64,000 bases of DNA from DATFVA01 sp963764235. GTDB lineage: Bacteria; Bacteroidota; Ignavibacteria; Ignavibacteriales; Ignavibacteriaceae. The notes below the pieces were generated by a model. That model did no database searches, was not told the DNA's origin, and was given only the letters and a program-made list of their open reading frames with translations. The stretch's first letter is position 1, and each line of letters starts with the position of its first letter. Positions 24,485 to 37,100 of this stretch are shown here, piece by piece. The translations under genes and the position numbers were made by a program. Where the stretch lies: contig CAVXRO010000009.1 in NCBI GenBank assembly GCA_963764235.1, positions 1 through 64,000 on the forward strand, written 5' to 3'.

Positions 24485-25750
24485 TTAAAAATACAAATAT
24501 GATATAGCTACTTGCCAGTCCGCTTTCCCGGGAGTATGAATTACATTAAGGATGAAGTTATCAAACAGAGTTAATCCAGCCTGGTATGAAAAATACGCAA
24601 TCCGGCTATCGTTGAATTTATGCGCCATAATATTAAATACAGGCTGTGTTTCTTCGTTATAAAAAAGTCCGATTACCGGTTTTGAAAAGTAAGAGACTTT
24701 GAAACCGCTGAAGATTTTGAAAAACTGTATTGCTCTGAAACCTATATGGCTTATGTTTCCAGATATCATTTCAATACCCTGATTAAGATAAACGTAGAAG
24801 ACCGTAATATCAGAGTTTCTGTAATCATCTGTTATACTCATCAATTGTCCTCTGCGCAGTTCGCTGTTTTCTCTCAAAGCGGTGCTGCTTATAAACATAC
24901 CCTGGCTCATGCCAATGGCTGCCGGGTGTACAAAAAGATTATTTCCACCCCAGAAAAATCCGCCAAGCTGAAAATCATAATTGTCTCTGTGCTTCCAAAT
25001 GAATATAGTGCTGGGAAATCCGTCGGGATGAAAAGGTGTCGAACGGCCAATGGCAAACGTCCTTACATTTTCTCTGGACTCATTACTTTTTATATATCCA
25101 CCGAGCAGAAAAGTATTAAAGGGTCCATCTATAATTCCAGCTCCTCCAAATCGTGTATTTAATGCATCATCAATTTTTCCCGTACCTGCCATGCCAACAA
25201 GAGAGAACCAGCCGATTGTTGATTTCGCCACAAAATAGTTTGCATTAACAATTGTATTTCTATAGGGTATACTATGACCTGTTGTAATGCCATCAAAATA
25301 TTCAACTCCAACTCTAAACCAAAAATCAGGGACAGACCTTAAGGTTACCCTAGAGTAAATTGCTTTGCCGTTCAAATGTGTATCTTTCAGCTTCTCGTAT
25401 GTTCCTCCGATATCAAACTGGTAGCGGTCATCATCATTTAGAGGGAAAAGGATTGCTCCTCCGGTGAGTTCCTGTACCCGGAACTCGTTTCTGTTATTCA
25501 AACCGTTATCTGCAATTTTGAAGAATAGCGTTTTGTTTCTCTGATCTTTTCTGTAAAAATTAAATGATCTAATATTCTCACCTCCTTCAGTCAGATAGGA
25601 CAATTGAAATTCCCAAGTTGACGGCCGCGGAGGTCCGAATACCGAATGTCTTAAATCTTTAATTTTCTCCGGGGGAAGCTGCTCTTGGCAGAATGAGTAC
25701 GGAAATACAAGAAGCGCCAGTAGCTGAATAAAAACGAAAGTGCTTTTCAT
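24485..25750 (-). CDS. outer-membrane beta-barrel protein of unknown function
   Basis: A 421-residue protein with a signal peptide ending near SFCQ (residue 21) and then repeated amphipathic strands with aromatic residues at their ends, closing in VAISYLYF with a terminal Phe, as in outer-membrane barrels. AGGAAG precedes the ATG. It lies 46 bases after the TolB-like gene on the same strand and may be the last gene of the peptidase operon. No specific family is recognised. It is about the size of a 14-18-strand barrel. Confidence 0.72.
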   Translation of the reverse strand: MKSTFVFIQLLALLVFPYSFCQEQLPPEKIKDLRHSVFGPPRPSTWEFQLSYLTEGGENIRSFNFYRKDQRNKTLFFKIADNGLNNRNEFRVQELTGGAILFPLNDDDRYQFDIGGTYEKLKDTHLNGKAIYSRVTLRSVPDFWFRVGVEYFDGITTGHSIPYRNTIVNANYFVAKSTIGWFSLVGMAGTGKIDDALNTRFGGAGIIDGPFNTFLLGGYIKSNESRENVRTFAIGRSTPFHPDGFPSTIFIWKHRDNYDFQLGGFFWGGNNLFVHPAAIGMSQGMFISSTALRENSELRRGQLMSITDDYRNSDITVFYVYLNQGIEMISGNISHIGFRAIQFFKIFSGFKVSYFSKPVIGLFYNEETQPVFNIMAHKFNDSRIAYFSYQAGLTLFDNFILNVIHTPGKADWQVAISYLYF

Positions 25751-25796
25751 ACTGGGAATACTTCCTCTAAAGCTATTATTTAATAATGATTAAATG

Positions 25797-26820
25797 CTAG
25801 TTTTTAAGACCTATATTCAGAGACGAAATATCCATAAGAAAAGGCCGTAATTTCATTTTTCCCATTTCCGAACCACGACTAGAGTCAAACGTTAATAATT
25901 TTCCGTCCGGGGAAATCGCAGGGAATCCATCAAACGCGTCGTTGAATGTCAGCCTTGTCTGTTCCCCTGTACTCGAGACTCATCATAAATATCTCATAAT
26001 TATGGGGAGGAACAACTTTAACAAAAATAAAATGATCCTTATCAGGAGCAGGAAATGGAGCCCAATTGGTACCTGAATCGGTAGTAACCTTTACTCTTTC
26101 ACTTCCATCAGTCTTCATCGTAAAAATACTCATCGGCATTCCACGTGGGGCCTGGTCCTTTAATTCCCATGCACGGCATATTATTGTTTCATCATCAATA
26201 AAAAATGATCCTCCCTCCTGCCATTCGGGTGTAAATGTAATCTGCTGCTGTTCACTCCCATCGGGGAGCATTTTCCATAAATCCAGCTTTCCATCGATCT
26301 GCCTTGTGAACAGTATCCAGTTACCGTCGGGAGATAGTGAAACCTCTGCATCGTAGTATCTATTGTTTGTCAGCCTTTTTATATCACTGCCGTCGGGCTT
26401 ACAAGAGTACAGTTCGGCTCCCTGGGGATAATCGAAAGGATTTGAGTAGTTACCCCTCGGCATATCAGGATTATCCCTCGTGGATGTAAAAACCAGACGA
26501 CTGCCATCAGGGAAATAATAGGAACAGGCGTCCTCACCCTTATCGTTTATCCGCAGAATATTTTTGCCGTCAATTGTAAATGTATATACCTGGTGTACGG
26601 TATCCCCGTCGAATTTAGCATTACCAATCAGACTTTTTCCATCAGGTGAAAAATAAAATTCCGCACCTTCATCAACATTGGGTATTTCCCAGACTTTTAA
26701 TTCTGCTGGCTTACTGTTCTGTGCCTGAATACCTATTTGAGAAAAACATATTAAAATTGACAGGCAAAGAACTACCTGTACAATTGATGCCGTCTTCAGA
26801 ATCACCAATAACTTTTTCAA
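25797..26820 (-). pseudogene. TolB-like WD40/PD40 propeller protein with one frame break
   Basis: The gene starts at TTG 26820 with GGGAGG just upstream and encodes a signal-anchor followed by PD40 propeller repeats (FSPDGKSLIG, YYFPDGSRLVFTSTRD, LSPDGNWILFTRQ, KTDGSERVKVT). The first frame stops at 25930, but the last blade continues in another frame from about 25960: RLTFNDAFDGFPAISPDGKL to a TAG at 25797. One base is missing near 25960. Intact, it would be about 340 residues. Such propellers are periplasmic or surface proteins that often accompany peptidases. It lies 47 bases after the M1-M28 gene. Confidence 0.8.
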
Positions 26821-26867
26821 GCTGCCTCCCCATTAGTAATGTTGAAAAATAAGATTAACCAATTTCT

Positions 26868-29800
26868 TTATTTTGCAATAAGTTCAATTTGTGCTTTATT
26901 TTCTTTACCATCACGTAAATAAATGATATCAACAACTTCTCCGGGATTGAAATTCTTTAATGCCTCTGAATACTCGCGTAGATTTGTGACTTTATAAGTA
27001 CCGATTTTTATAATTACATCTCCTTTTTGCAATCCTGCTTTTTCTGCCGGTGAACCGGAACTGAGGTCAGCTATCTTTACTCCCTCCCCGGAATATGCAA
27101 AATCGGGCATACTGCCGGTTGAAACTTTTCGCTCACCTGGTTTTGTTTGTGGTTTCTCAGTATCATTCAGTTCCGTACCCTCAAAAGTCAAAGGCTCTAT
27201 TCTGTCGGCTAAATAAAGAACTCCCTCACGTGCAAAAGTTGCTACTTTAACCAACCCAGCAGCATCAATTTTATCCGGGGTATCTGTTGGTTTATGATAG
27301 TCTTCATTTGCTCCGGCAAATAACTGGACACCGGGAACACCTACTTCTATAAAACTACGCTGATCACTTGCATCCAGATCTTGTGTAACCATCTCAGATT
27401 CGACACCTGTTACATAGCTTGCTCCCATAAAAATGAATTTCCATTCTCTCGCACTGTTGCTGCTCAGAACCAATAATTTTTTACCGAAAAGCCGTCCAAC
27501 AGTGTCAAAGTTGATTACACCTATGACTTTTTTGGCCGGGAAGCGTTTCATATTCTTTACATAATACTTTGAACCAAGCAGACCACTTTCCTCACTGGTA
27601 AATGCAATAAATATTACTGTCCTCTGCGGCTTGAGAGTTTTACCAAGCAGTTCAGCAAGTTCAAGCATAACGGCGACTCCGCTGGCGTTATCATCAGCAC
27701 CCGGATGAACCTTCCCTTCATTACCTTTATTTACCCCCGGCCAGCCGAAACCGAGGTGATCATAATGAGCACAGATAACAACCGATTCATCCTTCAAATC
27801 CGGATTGGTTCCCGGAATAATTCCAATTATATTTTTTACAGCTGTCTTTGTTCCCTTAGCATCAACTACTTCCTCCCAGCTCTGGAAATAGGTTCCTTCA
27901 TCTGAGCCCGGTAGAAGTCCGGCACTTTTAAATTGTTGGACAATATATTCAGCAGCTTTGTTAATGCCCTCTGTTCCCGGTCCCCTTCCTTCAAGTTCCT
28001 TGCTGGCAAGATAATTTACAGTCTCCATCATCCTGTCTGCTGAAAATACCGGATCAAGAGTTGCCAATGCTTTACGCTTCGGCAGATCGGTAAATATAGT
28101 TTCAGGCAATTTATCAGTTGAATGAAGCTTTGCTTCAAGAGGCGAATTAACAGTTTCCCATTCACCCTTTCCTATATTAGTCGGCTCTGTTCCCTCAAAT
28201 GCCAGATAGCTATATTTTCCGTAATGAGGCAGTTTCCTGGCAAGTCCCTGTACAGCATCTTTATTATCAGACGACAGGAGGACAATTACTGATGCAGGAT
28301 TCGAAGGATGTCTTACCGAGATGACGAAACTGTTTTTGTCAATGGCATAGGAAGTTTTTGCAAACCTCACGCTATCACCTGTCAGCTCAGCATCATAATC
28401 TTTCAGGCCTGCTTTTACCTTGTCTGCAAATAAATTATCAGTACCAAAAATCCAGACAGCAGCATCCGCAGGAAGTTCTGACATCTCATTATCCGATACA
28501 ACCTTAATCTTTTTTGTTTTATCGGAAGACCAGATGTCAGCCAGATTTTTATAATACTTCTGTGTCATTTTATTCGCCTTCGAAGGCAGTACAATCATAA
28601 TCTCTTCCGAGCCGAATATCTTTGACAGTGAAGGAGGGATTTCATTGTAATGCAGCTTCCGGAAAAGATTGAACTGAGGGTCAACCTGTACAAGTAAAGG
28701 CTCTTCAGGGAAAGTCATTTCATAAGTTTGTTCTTTTTTATTCATATCGACTTTAATCATCTTCCCACTCTTCTCAAAGGAAACTGCTACAGGAACATCC
28801 AGGTCAAAAACATCCTCATCCTGAATTTGTTTAAGGGTAAACTGAAGCCTGTATTCATCGTTTTCATTTTTTACAGAAACTTCGGAAAGACTTAATTCCG
28901 GTGATCCCGTACGATTTACCCATTGATCAAAGAATGAATTCAGGTCTTTACTGGTAACAGCCTCCATAGATAAACGTATATCATTAAATGATGCAGCTTT
29001 GAACTTATTATCGCGGTAGAATTTCTGAAAGCCTCTGATGAAATTTTCATCTCCTATCATATCCCGCAGCATATTCCACATCATAAGGCTCTTACCATAT
29101 CCAATAGCTTCCGATGATGCATTATAGCGTGAACCAAATTCTTTCAACGGGAAATCATTAGATGTTTTTACGTAATCCGTATATTTCTGCAGGGTCGTGC
29201 GGCGGTATTCAGCCCCCTGCCCCCGCTGTTCGGCAATTAAATGATCAGCCATATAAGCAGTTATACCTTCACACCAGTTGCCGGTCTTAAAGTCTACATA
29301 TACGCTGTTTCCCCAGTAATTATGCAGAAGCTCGTGAGGATAGGAAGAATTAAGTATGAACGGGAACCTGATAATCTGTTCACCCAGTAAAGTGAATGAC
29401 GGCATTCCGTATCCGGTTTCCCAGAAATTTTCCACCAGTGCAAATTTTGAGAAAGGATAAGGACCTACTAATTTCCTGTACATCTCCAGGTACTGTGCTG
29501 TTGCTTCAAGATATTTATTGGCCAGTGTCTCATCGGGTGTGCGTAAAAATGCCATTACATCTATTGAGCCTGCAGTTTTGGAATATTCGGTAAATTCAGC
29601 CGCAATCAGGTATATCTCCTCCATTGGTTCGGGGGAATCCCATTGGATGACGTGACTCTCATTTTTCATCTCGTTCAGAGTTCTTTTACCCTGACTTACA
29701 ACATCCCAGCTCGCCGGTACTGATGCTGTCAGCTTAAAGTTTATCCACTTATTATTAAACCAGGGAACCCAGTAAGTGGAACCGGCAAGGTACACTCCCT

Positions 29801-30254
29801 GCGAATCAATAATACCCGAAGTCTGACTGAATCCTCTTGCATATTCTTCACCCAGCTGTTCAATGGGATAATGAATCACTCCGCTGTACTTTAATGTAAA
29901 ATTGACTTCTTCATTAGGCTGATTTGTAAAGGTCAGCGAATATTTATTCTCAGTCTTATCTGATGAAGCATCAAAGTCCTCCCTGTCCATCCCGAAATCC
30001 TCTGCTTTTATGCCGCTCTGATCCAGTTTAAGTAAAACATCCGGCGATTCAGAAGTCACTGTCAGGTTATGATTCAGCAGGAAAAACAGGACAGGCTGTA
30101 TCTGGTCTGCCGGTATGGTAATCTGATCAACAGCTTCAAGGTAATGCCTTTGAGGATCAATCGTCACAGACAGATTATGATGAATCATCGAATCAGCAAA
30201 TAACGATGAAACAGACAGTATCAGGACCAAGGACAGGAAAATTCTTTTATACAT
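26868..30254 (-). CDS. M1-M28-PDZ fusion metallopeptidase
   Basis: A 1128-residue exported protein (signal peptide ending near LFAD). Residues about 20-540 form an M1 aminopeptidase-like unit with HELLH at 307-311 and a third zinc ligand Glu329 in WCEG, one residue closer than in classical M1 enzymes. After a linker of about 200 residues comes an M28 exopeptidase (about 740-1010) with its ligands visible: AHYDH, GADDNASG, TSEESG, NFDTVGR and EDYHKPTDT. The last 85 residues are a PDZ domain (AEKAGLQKGDVIIKIG). All zinc ligands are present in both domains. It would degrade peptides in the periplasm or at the surface. It follows the M16 gene in an operon headed by a TonB receptor. Confidence 0.93.
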   Translation of the reverse strand: MYKRIFLSLVLILSVSSLFADSMIHHNLSVTIDPQRHYLEAVDQITIPADQIQPVLFFLLNHNLTVTSESPDVLLKLDQSGIKAEDFGMDREDFDASSDKTENKYSLTFTNQPNEEVNFTLKYSGVIHYPIEQLGEEYARGFSQTSGIIDSQGVYLAGSTYWVPWFNNKWINFKLTASVPASWDVVSQGKRTLNEMKNESHVIQWDSPEPMEEIYLIAAEFTEYSKTAGSIDVMAFLRTPDETLANKYLEATAQYLEMYRKLVGPYPFSKFALVENFWETGYGMPSFTLLGEQIIRFPFILNSSYPHELLHNYWGNSVYVDFKTGNWCEGITAYMADHLIAEQRGQGAEYRRTTLQKYTDYVKTSNDFPLKEFGSRYNASSEAIGYGKSLMMWNMLRDMIGDENFIRGFQKFYRDNKFKAASFNDIRLSMEAVTSKDLNSFFDQWVNRTGSPELSLSEVSVKNENDEYRLQFTLKQIQDEDVFDLDVPVAVSFEKSGKMIKVDMNKKEQTYEMTFPEEPLLVQVDPQFNLFRKLHYNEIPPSLSKIFGSEEIMIVLPSKANKMTQKYYKNLADIWSSDKTKKIKVVSDNEMSELPADAAVWIFGTDNLFADKVKAGLKDYDAELTGDSVRFAKTSYAIDKNSFVISVRHPSNPASVIVLLSSDNKDAVQGLARKLPHYGKYSYLAFEGTEPTNIGKGEWETVNSPLEAKLHSTDKLPETIFTDLPKRKALATLDPVFSADRMMETVNYLASKELEGRGPGTEGINKAAEYIVQQFKSAGLLPGSDEGTYFQSWEEVVDAKGTKTAVKNIIGIIPGTNPDLKDESVVICAHYDHLGFGWPGVNKGNEGKVHPGADDNASGVAVMLELAELLGKTLKPQRTVIFIAFTSEESGLLGSKYYVKNMKRFPAKKVIGVINFDTVGRLFGKKLLVLSSNSAREWKFIFMGASYVTGVESEMVTQDLDASDQRSFIEVGVPGVQLFAGANEDYHKPTDTPDKIDAAGLVKVATFAREGVLYLADRIEPLTFEGTELNDTEKPQTKPGERKVSTGSMPDFAYSGEGVKIADLSSGSPAEKAGLQKGDVIIKIGTYKVTNLREYSEALKNFNPGEVVDIIYLRDGKENKAQIELIAK

Positions 30255-30362
30255 AATACTCTCCGATAAAAATTCTTTAATATTGGGGCTTGTGATTCAT
30301 CAGATATAAGCTGATGGGACGTTTCACCAATAAACTGTTAAAAACTCAATAACTTATTATAG

Positions 30363-32985
30363 TTACCTTATAACAACAAGAACAATATTCTTTGCATGCA
30401 TATATTTTTTTGCGGTTTCTTTCACATCATCCAGCGTAACTTTTTTTAACTCATCCAGGATTTGTTTATCATAATTATAATCATTATGAAAATAGAGTGA
30501 ATTCCCCAGGTAATAAGCTTTATTTATGCTTGAAAGTCTTCTGAACATCATTCTTCCAAGATACATGTTAACTGACTTCTCGAAGTGCTTCCTTAGTAAG
30601 TGTGTCGACAGCTGTATTACTAAAGAAATTCGGATACTGAGGAATCAGTTTGTCAACATTCTGGGGTCTTGTTCCCTGGGAAATATAGAACAGCGCCTTA
30701 TCATTATTAATATCAATCCCTGCGCTCATATTATATGCCATCCCCTGCTTCTCACGTATGTCAAAAACAATATTATCCGCAAGCATCAATGAAAGTGCCT
30801 GCAGCGCTGGGGCATCTTTTGGATCAATCTGAGTGGTGAATCCCCAGAATAAATATGAACGCTGTCCCTGAAGATCTTTCTCAAAGGTGGTATCTTTTGT
30901 GGCAACCCGAAGTTCCTTTGAATAAACAGGGGGCTCCTCTATTACAGGATTGCCTTTGAAATTGCTGAGGAGATTGTGAATAGTGTCAGGTGCTGCGGGC
31001 GAAACAACAGATATAATCATATTTCCGGGACGGAAATATTCTTTTGTGAAAGCCAGTAAATTATCATAGCTCAGTTCCGGCTTATTTTTGGCATATGGAT
31101 CTGGTTCATATATCAGCGATTCATAAGTCTCATCGAACAGCTTCCTTGCTTTGTCTCCCCCCATTTGCATCATAGCCAGACCCTGAAAATGTTCGGTGGC
31201 TTTGTTAAACTCATCCTCGGTAGGCACAAAATTCAAAAACTGATCATTCAGGTAATTGATTACTCCCTTCAGATCTTCAGCGAGACCTTCAACTCTTATG
31301 TAACCGAAATCAGGATTTAAATATATGTTGTCCATCGGGATAAATGGATTATCGTTGAAAACATATGTGAGTCCATATTTATCACTCATTTTCTGATTCG
31401 CATCAGATTCCATACGCTGTTCAATACAATTATGCAGGATTTCAGCAGCATCCTTACCATACTTTGATTCGTAATTTGCTTTATGCTCAATCAGATAATG
31501 GATAGCGAGAAGATCACTTACATCGTTCTGTACTGCAATTATGGTAGCACTGCCGGGAACTTTTTCAAACAGCTTTGTTTCACCCGAAGCAGTAACAGCT
31601 TCACCTTCATCCTTTGAAGTAGGATACTGCAAAATTACCAGCGGTTGACCTGATATTTTCAGAGTACTCAGCTCTTCTGCTGCATTATAGTATTCTTCAC
31701 TATAATACGAAGCCAGCACAGCTTCTATTCCTTTTATAACAAGATCATTGGAATTATAAATTCCGAACATATGAGGTTTTTCGATATTCTTTAAGAATTC
31801 CGTTCTGGCTTTGGTGGCTTCAGATATAAGTGTTTCATCCGATAAACTGAGATTCAATACAGCAAGCTTTTTTGATACTGTATTTACAACCGGATTGAAA
31901 TCGATACCTTTACTAACGATTACATCCGCTTCAATATAATTCCTGACAGGCGATAATATTGCAGAAAGATTTATAGATTTCAGAGCATCAGGAAATTCCG
32001 TTTTAAGTGAATTTTGAATATCATCTTTATTTTTATTGAGGACAATATTAAGCAGATCAGAGAATTTTGTGGATTCATATTGAGGGATACTATAAAAGAT
32101 CTGTAATACGATATCCTTACCGTCATAAAACCGGTGATGGGTTAAATCATCCTGTAGAAATGAAAAATCAGGTTTCCGGAATCCTGTGCTCCATCCCGAC
32201 AGCTCATCTTCTTTGACTATTCCCGGACCTGCCTGCCCATAAATATCATTAACGGACTTAAGCATATCCTTTGTAAGGAAGTTGCCGATAACTGTCAGAA
32301 TCATATTATTCGGCACATAGTAATTTTTATAAAAAGAGTATACGTCATCCCGATTCATGGACTTAATTGTTGAGTAAGTGCCGAGTGTTGGTAACGAAAG
32401 CGCATGACCTTTATATATTATGGAAATTGTATTTCTTTCAAGTTGCTCATTAGGGTCGGCAAGACTCTTGGCTATTTCCTCAAGTACAATTCCCTTTTCT
32501 TTTTCAAACTTTGCCGGCGGCATAGTTGAATTAAAAAGCATATCAGCCTGTATTTCCATTCCTGTAATTATATTTTCAGCAGGTGTAACCATCATAAAAT
32601 CCGTATAATACTGGTCAGTATGTGCATTATTGTATCCGCCGATAATATCAACATCATCATACAACTGCTTCTGCGACCTTGTTGTTGTACCATTAAAAAG
32701 CAAATGCTCAAGCATATGGCTCATTCCGCTAGTTGAGAAAGTTTCATAAGCTGAGCCGACTTTGATAGCAACGTTAACTCCCACCATCGGAAGTACAGGG
32801 TTCTCAATCAGAAGAACCTTCATACCATTATCCAGTTGATAGATGGACACACCTTTTGGAAACGGATTAATTTCTGTCTCTGTTTGACTGGTTTTGTCGG
32901 ATTCCTGTGCATATAATCCTGATATCAGGGCAGCTGCAATGAACAGGTTAAGAATTATGATAATTATTAAATATTTATTTTTCAT
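30363..32985 (-). pseudogene. M16 (insulinase/pitrilysin) family peptidase with one frame break
   Basis: The gene encodes a signal peptide (ending near LYAQ) and two M16 domains, about 873 residues when the frame is corrected. The inverse zinc motif HxxEH is present as HMLEH at residues 90-94, with the further ligand region IVLEEIAKSL downstream. The second domain (from about residue 470) lacks it, as is normal. The first frame stops at 30568 after KEALREV, but homologous sequence goes on at once in another frame (NMYLGRMMFRRLSSINKAY) to a stop at 30363. So a single-base change near 30580 removes only the last 65 residues. It may be a sequence error or an early inactivation. Confidence 0.85.
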
Positions 32986-33070
32986 TAGAAGTCTCTCCCA
33001 GTGTACAATATTTAGATTAAAGAGTAGCTATTTAATTTTTCAAGGAATTCTGATAATAACTTTACTGATA

Positions 33071-34090
33071 TCAAAATCTCAATTCGAGTGAAAACTGTGA
33101 TACCTTACCAAGATCGTTAAAATCAACCAGTGCATAGTCAAAGCCGACCTGCTGGTTGAGAACATCCATCCTCAAACCTATACCGAACGTCCATTTTTCA
33201 AGATAATAATTTATTTTATAACCGACTCTGGCAAAGACGGTTTCATTCCATGCATACTCACCACCGATATTGACCTTCTCGGTATTATCGTTAGGATGAA
33301 CTCCGTCCACTGCAAGTGTAAACCTGTTCATTGAGGATTCCACAATAGGGTCGTTCCCTCCCACAAAATTCATTGCTACACCTACTCTGAAAGTCAGAGG
33401 AAGCGGCCATGGCTCGGTCTTGAGCCGAGCATCAGGATTATAATTGCCTGAAACCTGGTTATTTATATCGGTTATAGTGATCAGGTCACGTCCTTCGAGC
33501 TGCATATTACCCCCGAAGTTCGACATATTCATGGCAATAACGAGATCGTGAAATCCCGTTCTTAAGTATGTTCCCAGATCGATTGCAAAAGTGTTGGCCG
33601 ATTCATTATAAAGATTCTGCTGAATATATTTTACGGTTAATCCAACCGAAAATCTGTCCGTCAATGTGCGTCCATAGCTTAATCCTATTGCAAGATCACT
33701 GATATCATAATAAATTCCGGTGCCTTCCGGTTGGGTGACGGTTGTAACCTCCTGTTCACCTGTATTAAGTGCTACAACATGAAGTGCTATTACATCGCTG
33801 GATGTTAAGGGATAAACCACACCGGCAAAGTCGTGTGATATATCGGCAAACCATTCATTGTGTGACACAGCTAAAGAAAAGCCGTTTATATTAGTAATGC
33901 CTGCCGGGTTCCAGTATATAGTACTGACATCATTTGCTAATGCTGTGAACGATCCGCCCAGAGCTGCTGCGCGTGCTCCCACACCTATTTTCAGAAACTG
34001 TGCAGCCGCTGTTCCTACTTTTGAAAAATCACCGGCATATGCTGCAGCATGGAATATGATAACAATTAATATCAGTATATGTTTTTTCAT
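33071..34090 (-). CDS. PorV/PorQ family outer-membrane protein
   Basis: A 339-residue barrel protein with a signal peptide ending near AYAG (residue 20). The mature start KVGTAAAQFLKIGVGARAAA is cut here to its recognisable parts GTAAAQFLKIG and ARAAALGGS, followed by the DVSTIYWNPAG motif, which together define the PorV/PorQ family. It ends in FSLELRF. PorV acts in T9SS by handing sorted cargo to the attachment machinery. It lies directly after the gene for a giant secreted protein, which suggests it serves that cargo. GGAGAT precedes the ATG. Confidence 0.9.
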   Translation of the reverse strand: MKKHILILIVIIFHAAAYAGDFSKVGTAAAQFLKIGVGARAAALGGSFTALANDVSTIYWNPAGITNINGFSLAVSHNEWFADISHDFAGVVYPLTSSDVIALHVVALNTGEQEVTTVTQPEGTGIYYDISDLAIGLSYGRTLTDRFSVGLTVKYIQQNLYNESANTFAIDLGTYLRTGFHDLVIAMNMSNFGGNMQLEGRDLITITDINNQVSGNYNPDARLKTEPWPLPLTFRVGVAMNFVGGNDPIVESSMNRFTLAVDGVHPNDNTEKVNIGGEYAWNETVFARVGYKINYYLEKWTFGIGLRMDVLNQQVGFDYALVDFNDLGKVSQFSLELRF

Positions 34091-34117
34091 TTACTTTATC
34101 TCCAATTTATCCGGTGG

Positions 34118-37100
34118 TTATTTTATAACAAGAAATTTTCCGACTTTCTTTTGTCCGTCCGAAAGTGAAACAACATAGACATAAAGCCCGTAAGCTATAT
34201 ACTGCTGATTATAGGTGCGCATATCCCAGAACATATAGCCAAGATTATCATCATGGCTAAGATCGACGATATGATCTCCTGCCACCGTAAAGATCGATAT
34301 TTTACACTGGCCTGGTAAATGGTTGAACATCAGCTTCTTGCCGAACTGATTTGTTTCCCATTCATTTGACACAATGTAAGGATCGGGCACAACCTTGATT
34401 TTATTTAAGTCAACATTTTCATTGTTTGAATAGTTGACACCACTTGTATTAAACTTATAGTAAATTTCCTTTCGGAAAGGTTTGTACGTCCTGATGGTAA
34501 ACTGATCACCCTGAGAGGGAACAACAGCATTTATATGTATAGTGTCCCCATATGCATTTACATAGGTATCCGGCATATTATTCGTCTGAAGAAGCAGTCC
34601 TGTGTATGTTGTATCACCCGTACCCGGATCGATCTCATATTTTTCAAAATTCAGGATGTCAAGATATCTTTCATAAAATCCCGGACTTCCCTGGGTAAAC
34701 CCGGTACCACCAGGTACAAGATCCCAGCCAAGCTGACTGTAATAAAATCTGCGGTATTCATCCCAGGGCGCCTGAACAGCAAATTCAATAAGCCAGGTAT
34801 TGCTGCTCACGTCAATCGGATTTTCCGGATCTGTTACGACCTCAGCCTTTAGCGGCAAATGAAAAGTTGTATCATATGATATACCGGTAAAGAAATCATA
34901 CCATCTTGCGTACAATCCTCCTGAGGAAGTAGTGTCTATAGTTATGCGGTAATCGTCTACGGTATATACTTCCTCCTGGACAACCGCAGGATCACCAAGA
35001 TATTTATCAACAGGTTTTGTGTTCCAGTAAAAGGTGGACGTATCCCCATTCACTTTTGTCCATCCTGCAAACTCAGTTCCAGAAGGGGAATTAAGTACTG
35101 TAAGCCTGAATCCGTCCGTCACCGGGAGATTATCTTGTGTTTCATTGGAGAACAAATGATGGTCAAGTATTATGCTTGTATCCCCTGTCTCCGCTGATAC
35201 CCGGTACAGATCGAATCCAAGAACATAATTGGTGTCTGAACCTGTTACTTCCAGAGTTGAGTCAACAAAAGTGATCAGGTACTCGTCGCCGGTTATGAGC
35301 TCGGGATTTACAATATCGAGTTTTACTATACCCTGGCATACGCCGCCCACTGGCGGGATTGAACCTTCGGGATTAAGACCAGGATCATAGGTAGCATCAT
35401 TATAGTTCTGAGCCTGAACGCCTGGTATCACAGATACAGTATGACTCTCCATAATTGAATGCCCTAAAGACGACTGATATGACTGCTCCAGACTGTCAGG
35501 ATTCTGATTTCCCTTATCATAAGAAGTAACACAATACCAGTATTCTATTCCGTTTATCAGATTCTCATCCGTAAAACTGTGCTTCAATCCTGTATCATCG
35601 CCAAGTGGTTGATTAAATGCCGGATCCTGTCCTTTAATTCCGTCAATCAGATCGAAAATTTTAACCGGCTTGTAACCAATTACCTCCCCGTAGGCGTTAG
35701 TAATTGGAGTTCCCCACGTCTTACCCAGATCATCACTACGATAAATTTTGTATCCTTCAAAGTCCTTTTTGCCTGTCAGATTATCTCTGGAATCTTCCGC
35801 TTCGGAATCCCATACTATTCTTGCCCGTTTGTCCCCGGCATTTGCCTGTACTACTGGAGTTTTTGGGGGACCTGAACCCTGGTAATCTCTCCTGAACATC
35901 TGCTGAGTCACTCTCATATTTTTCATCAGGTCGGAAGTATCGGGCTGAAATGGTATATTCCCGGCATCACCCATTACCACGGCAACCGAAGAGACAACCG
36001 TCTCTCCCGGGGCCATTGTAACTGGGCCTGTCATAATAAAATAATTGATTGGGGCGCCTTCCGGGAAATACTGAAGGAGGCTGTCAGGACTGGTATTATC
36101 CATGCGCCGGTCATTTCCGTGAAAATAGTAATGTTTACTGATAATCTTCGGGTCATCCGGATTACTGCTTATGATGGGCCACATCTGCTCATCAATGGAA
36201 GGAGCAACATCTCTGCTGAAATAATGAAAGTCGGTAACTCCCAGATCTTTTGGTGTTTTTAGGACATTCAATCCGACAATTCCCATCGGAGTCGGATCAG
36301 TCCCCCATGCACCATCCTTAGTATTATTAATATCCCAGATGTAAACAAAGTCACCGTAAGTGTGGTTATCATCAGGATTGCTGTCGATAATGTTTATGTA
36401 ATCCTGATTATCAAAATCAGGTCTGAATATTGCGTAGTAACCAACATATACACTATCTAACTGCCTGCCGCTTGTGTTATGTAAAGTGAAATCCCAGATC
36501 AGCATATCTTCTGCATACGGACGACCGTAAGTATAGGCCATTTCCTCGACTTCGATCCCCAGAGATCCCATAGCGTTTGAATTATCCTGATCATCGAAGA
36601 CACAATAAATATCACGGTCGGATACAAATTCACCCTCGACCTCTTTACCGAAGTCCGGTGAGGTTTCATCAATATTTATTCTGAATTTTCCGGGCCAGTG
36701 GCGTGTCCCCGGCGTGCTCACCCAGCTGCCGCTTTCATTTAAATATCCCTCAGGCCATGTCTCAGGATTATCACTCATTGCAAGGAAAGGAGTTTCATCA
36801 GGAGGCGGAGCTGTCACGTCACCGGAATATGTCTGTCCCCTGGAACCGTCTTTTGGTGACCAGTCATATTTATCTGTGCCTGCCCCGATCACAGATGTTA
36901 TTACATTTCCTTTCGATGCCACTATTAAACCAAGTCCGAAACAGTAATGAGTCTGATCTCCTGCAGCTGCAGGCCAGCGGATTGCTTCATTAAAATATTC
37001 ATGGAAATTTGAGAGCACACCATAATTGCCGAGATAATTTGCTACCTGCCCCTTATCCATGATTCCGATTCCCCTTTCTTCGTTAGATAAAGGTTTATTA

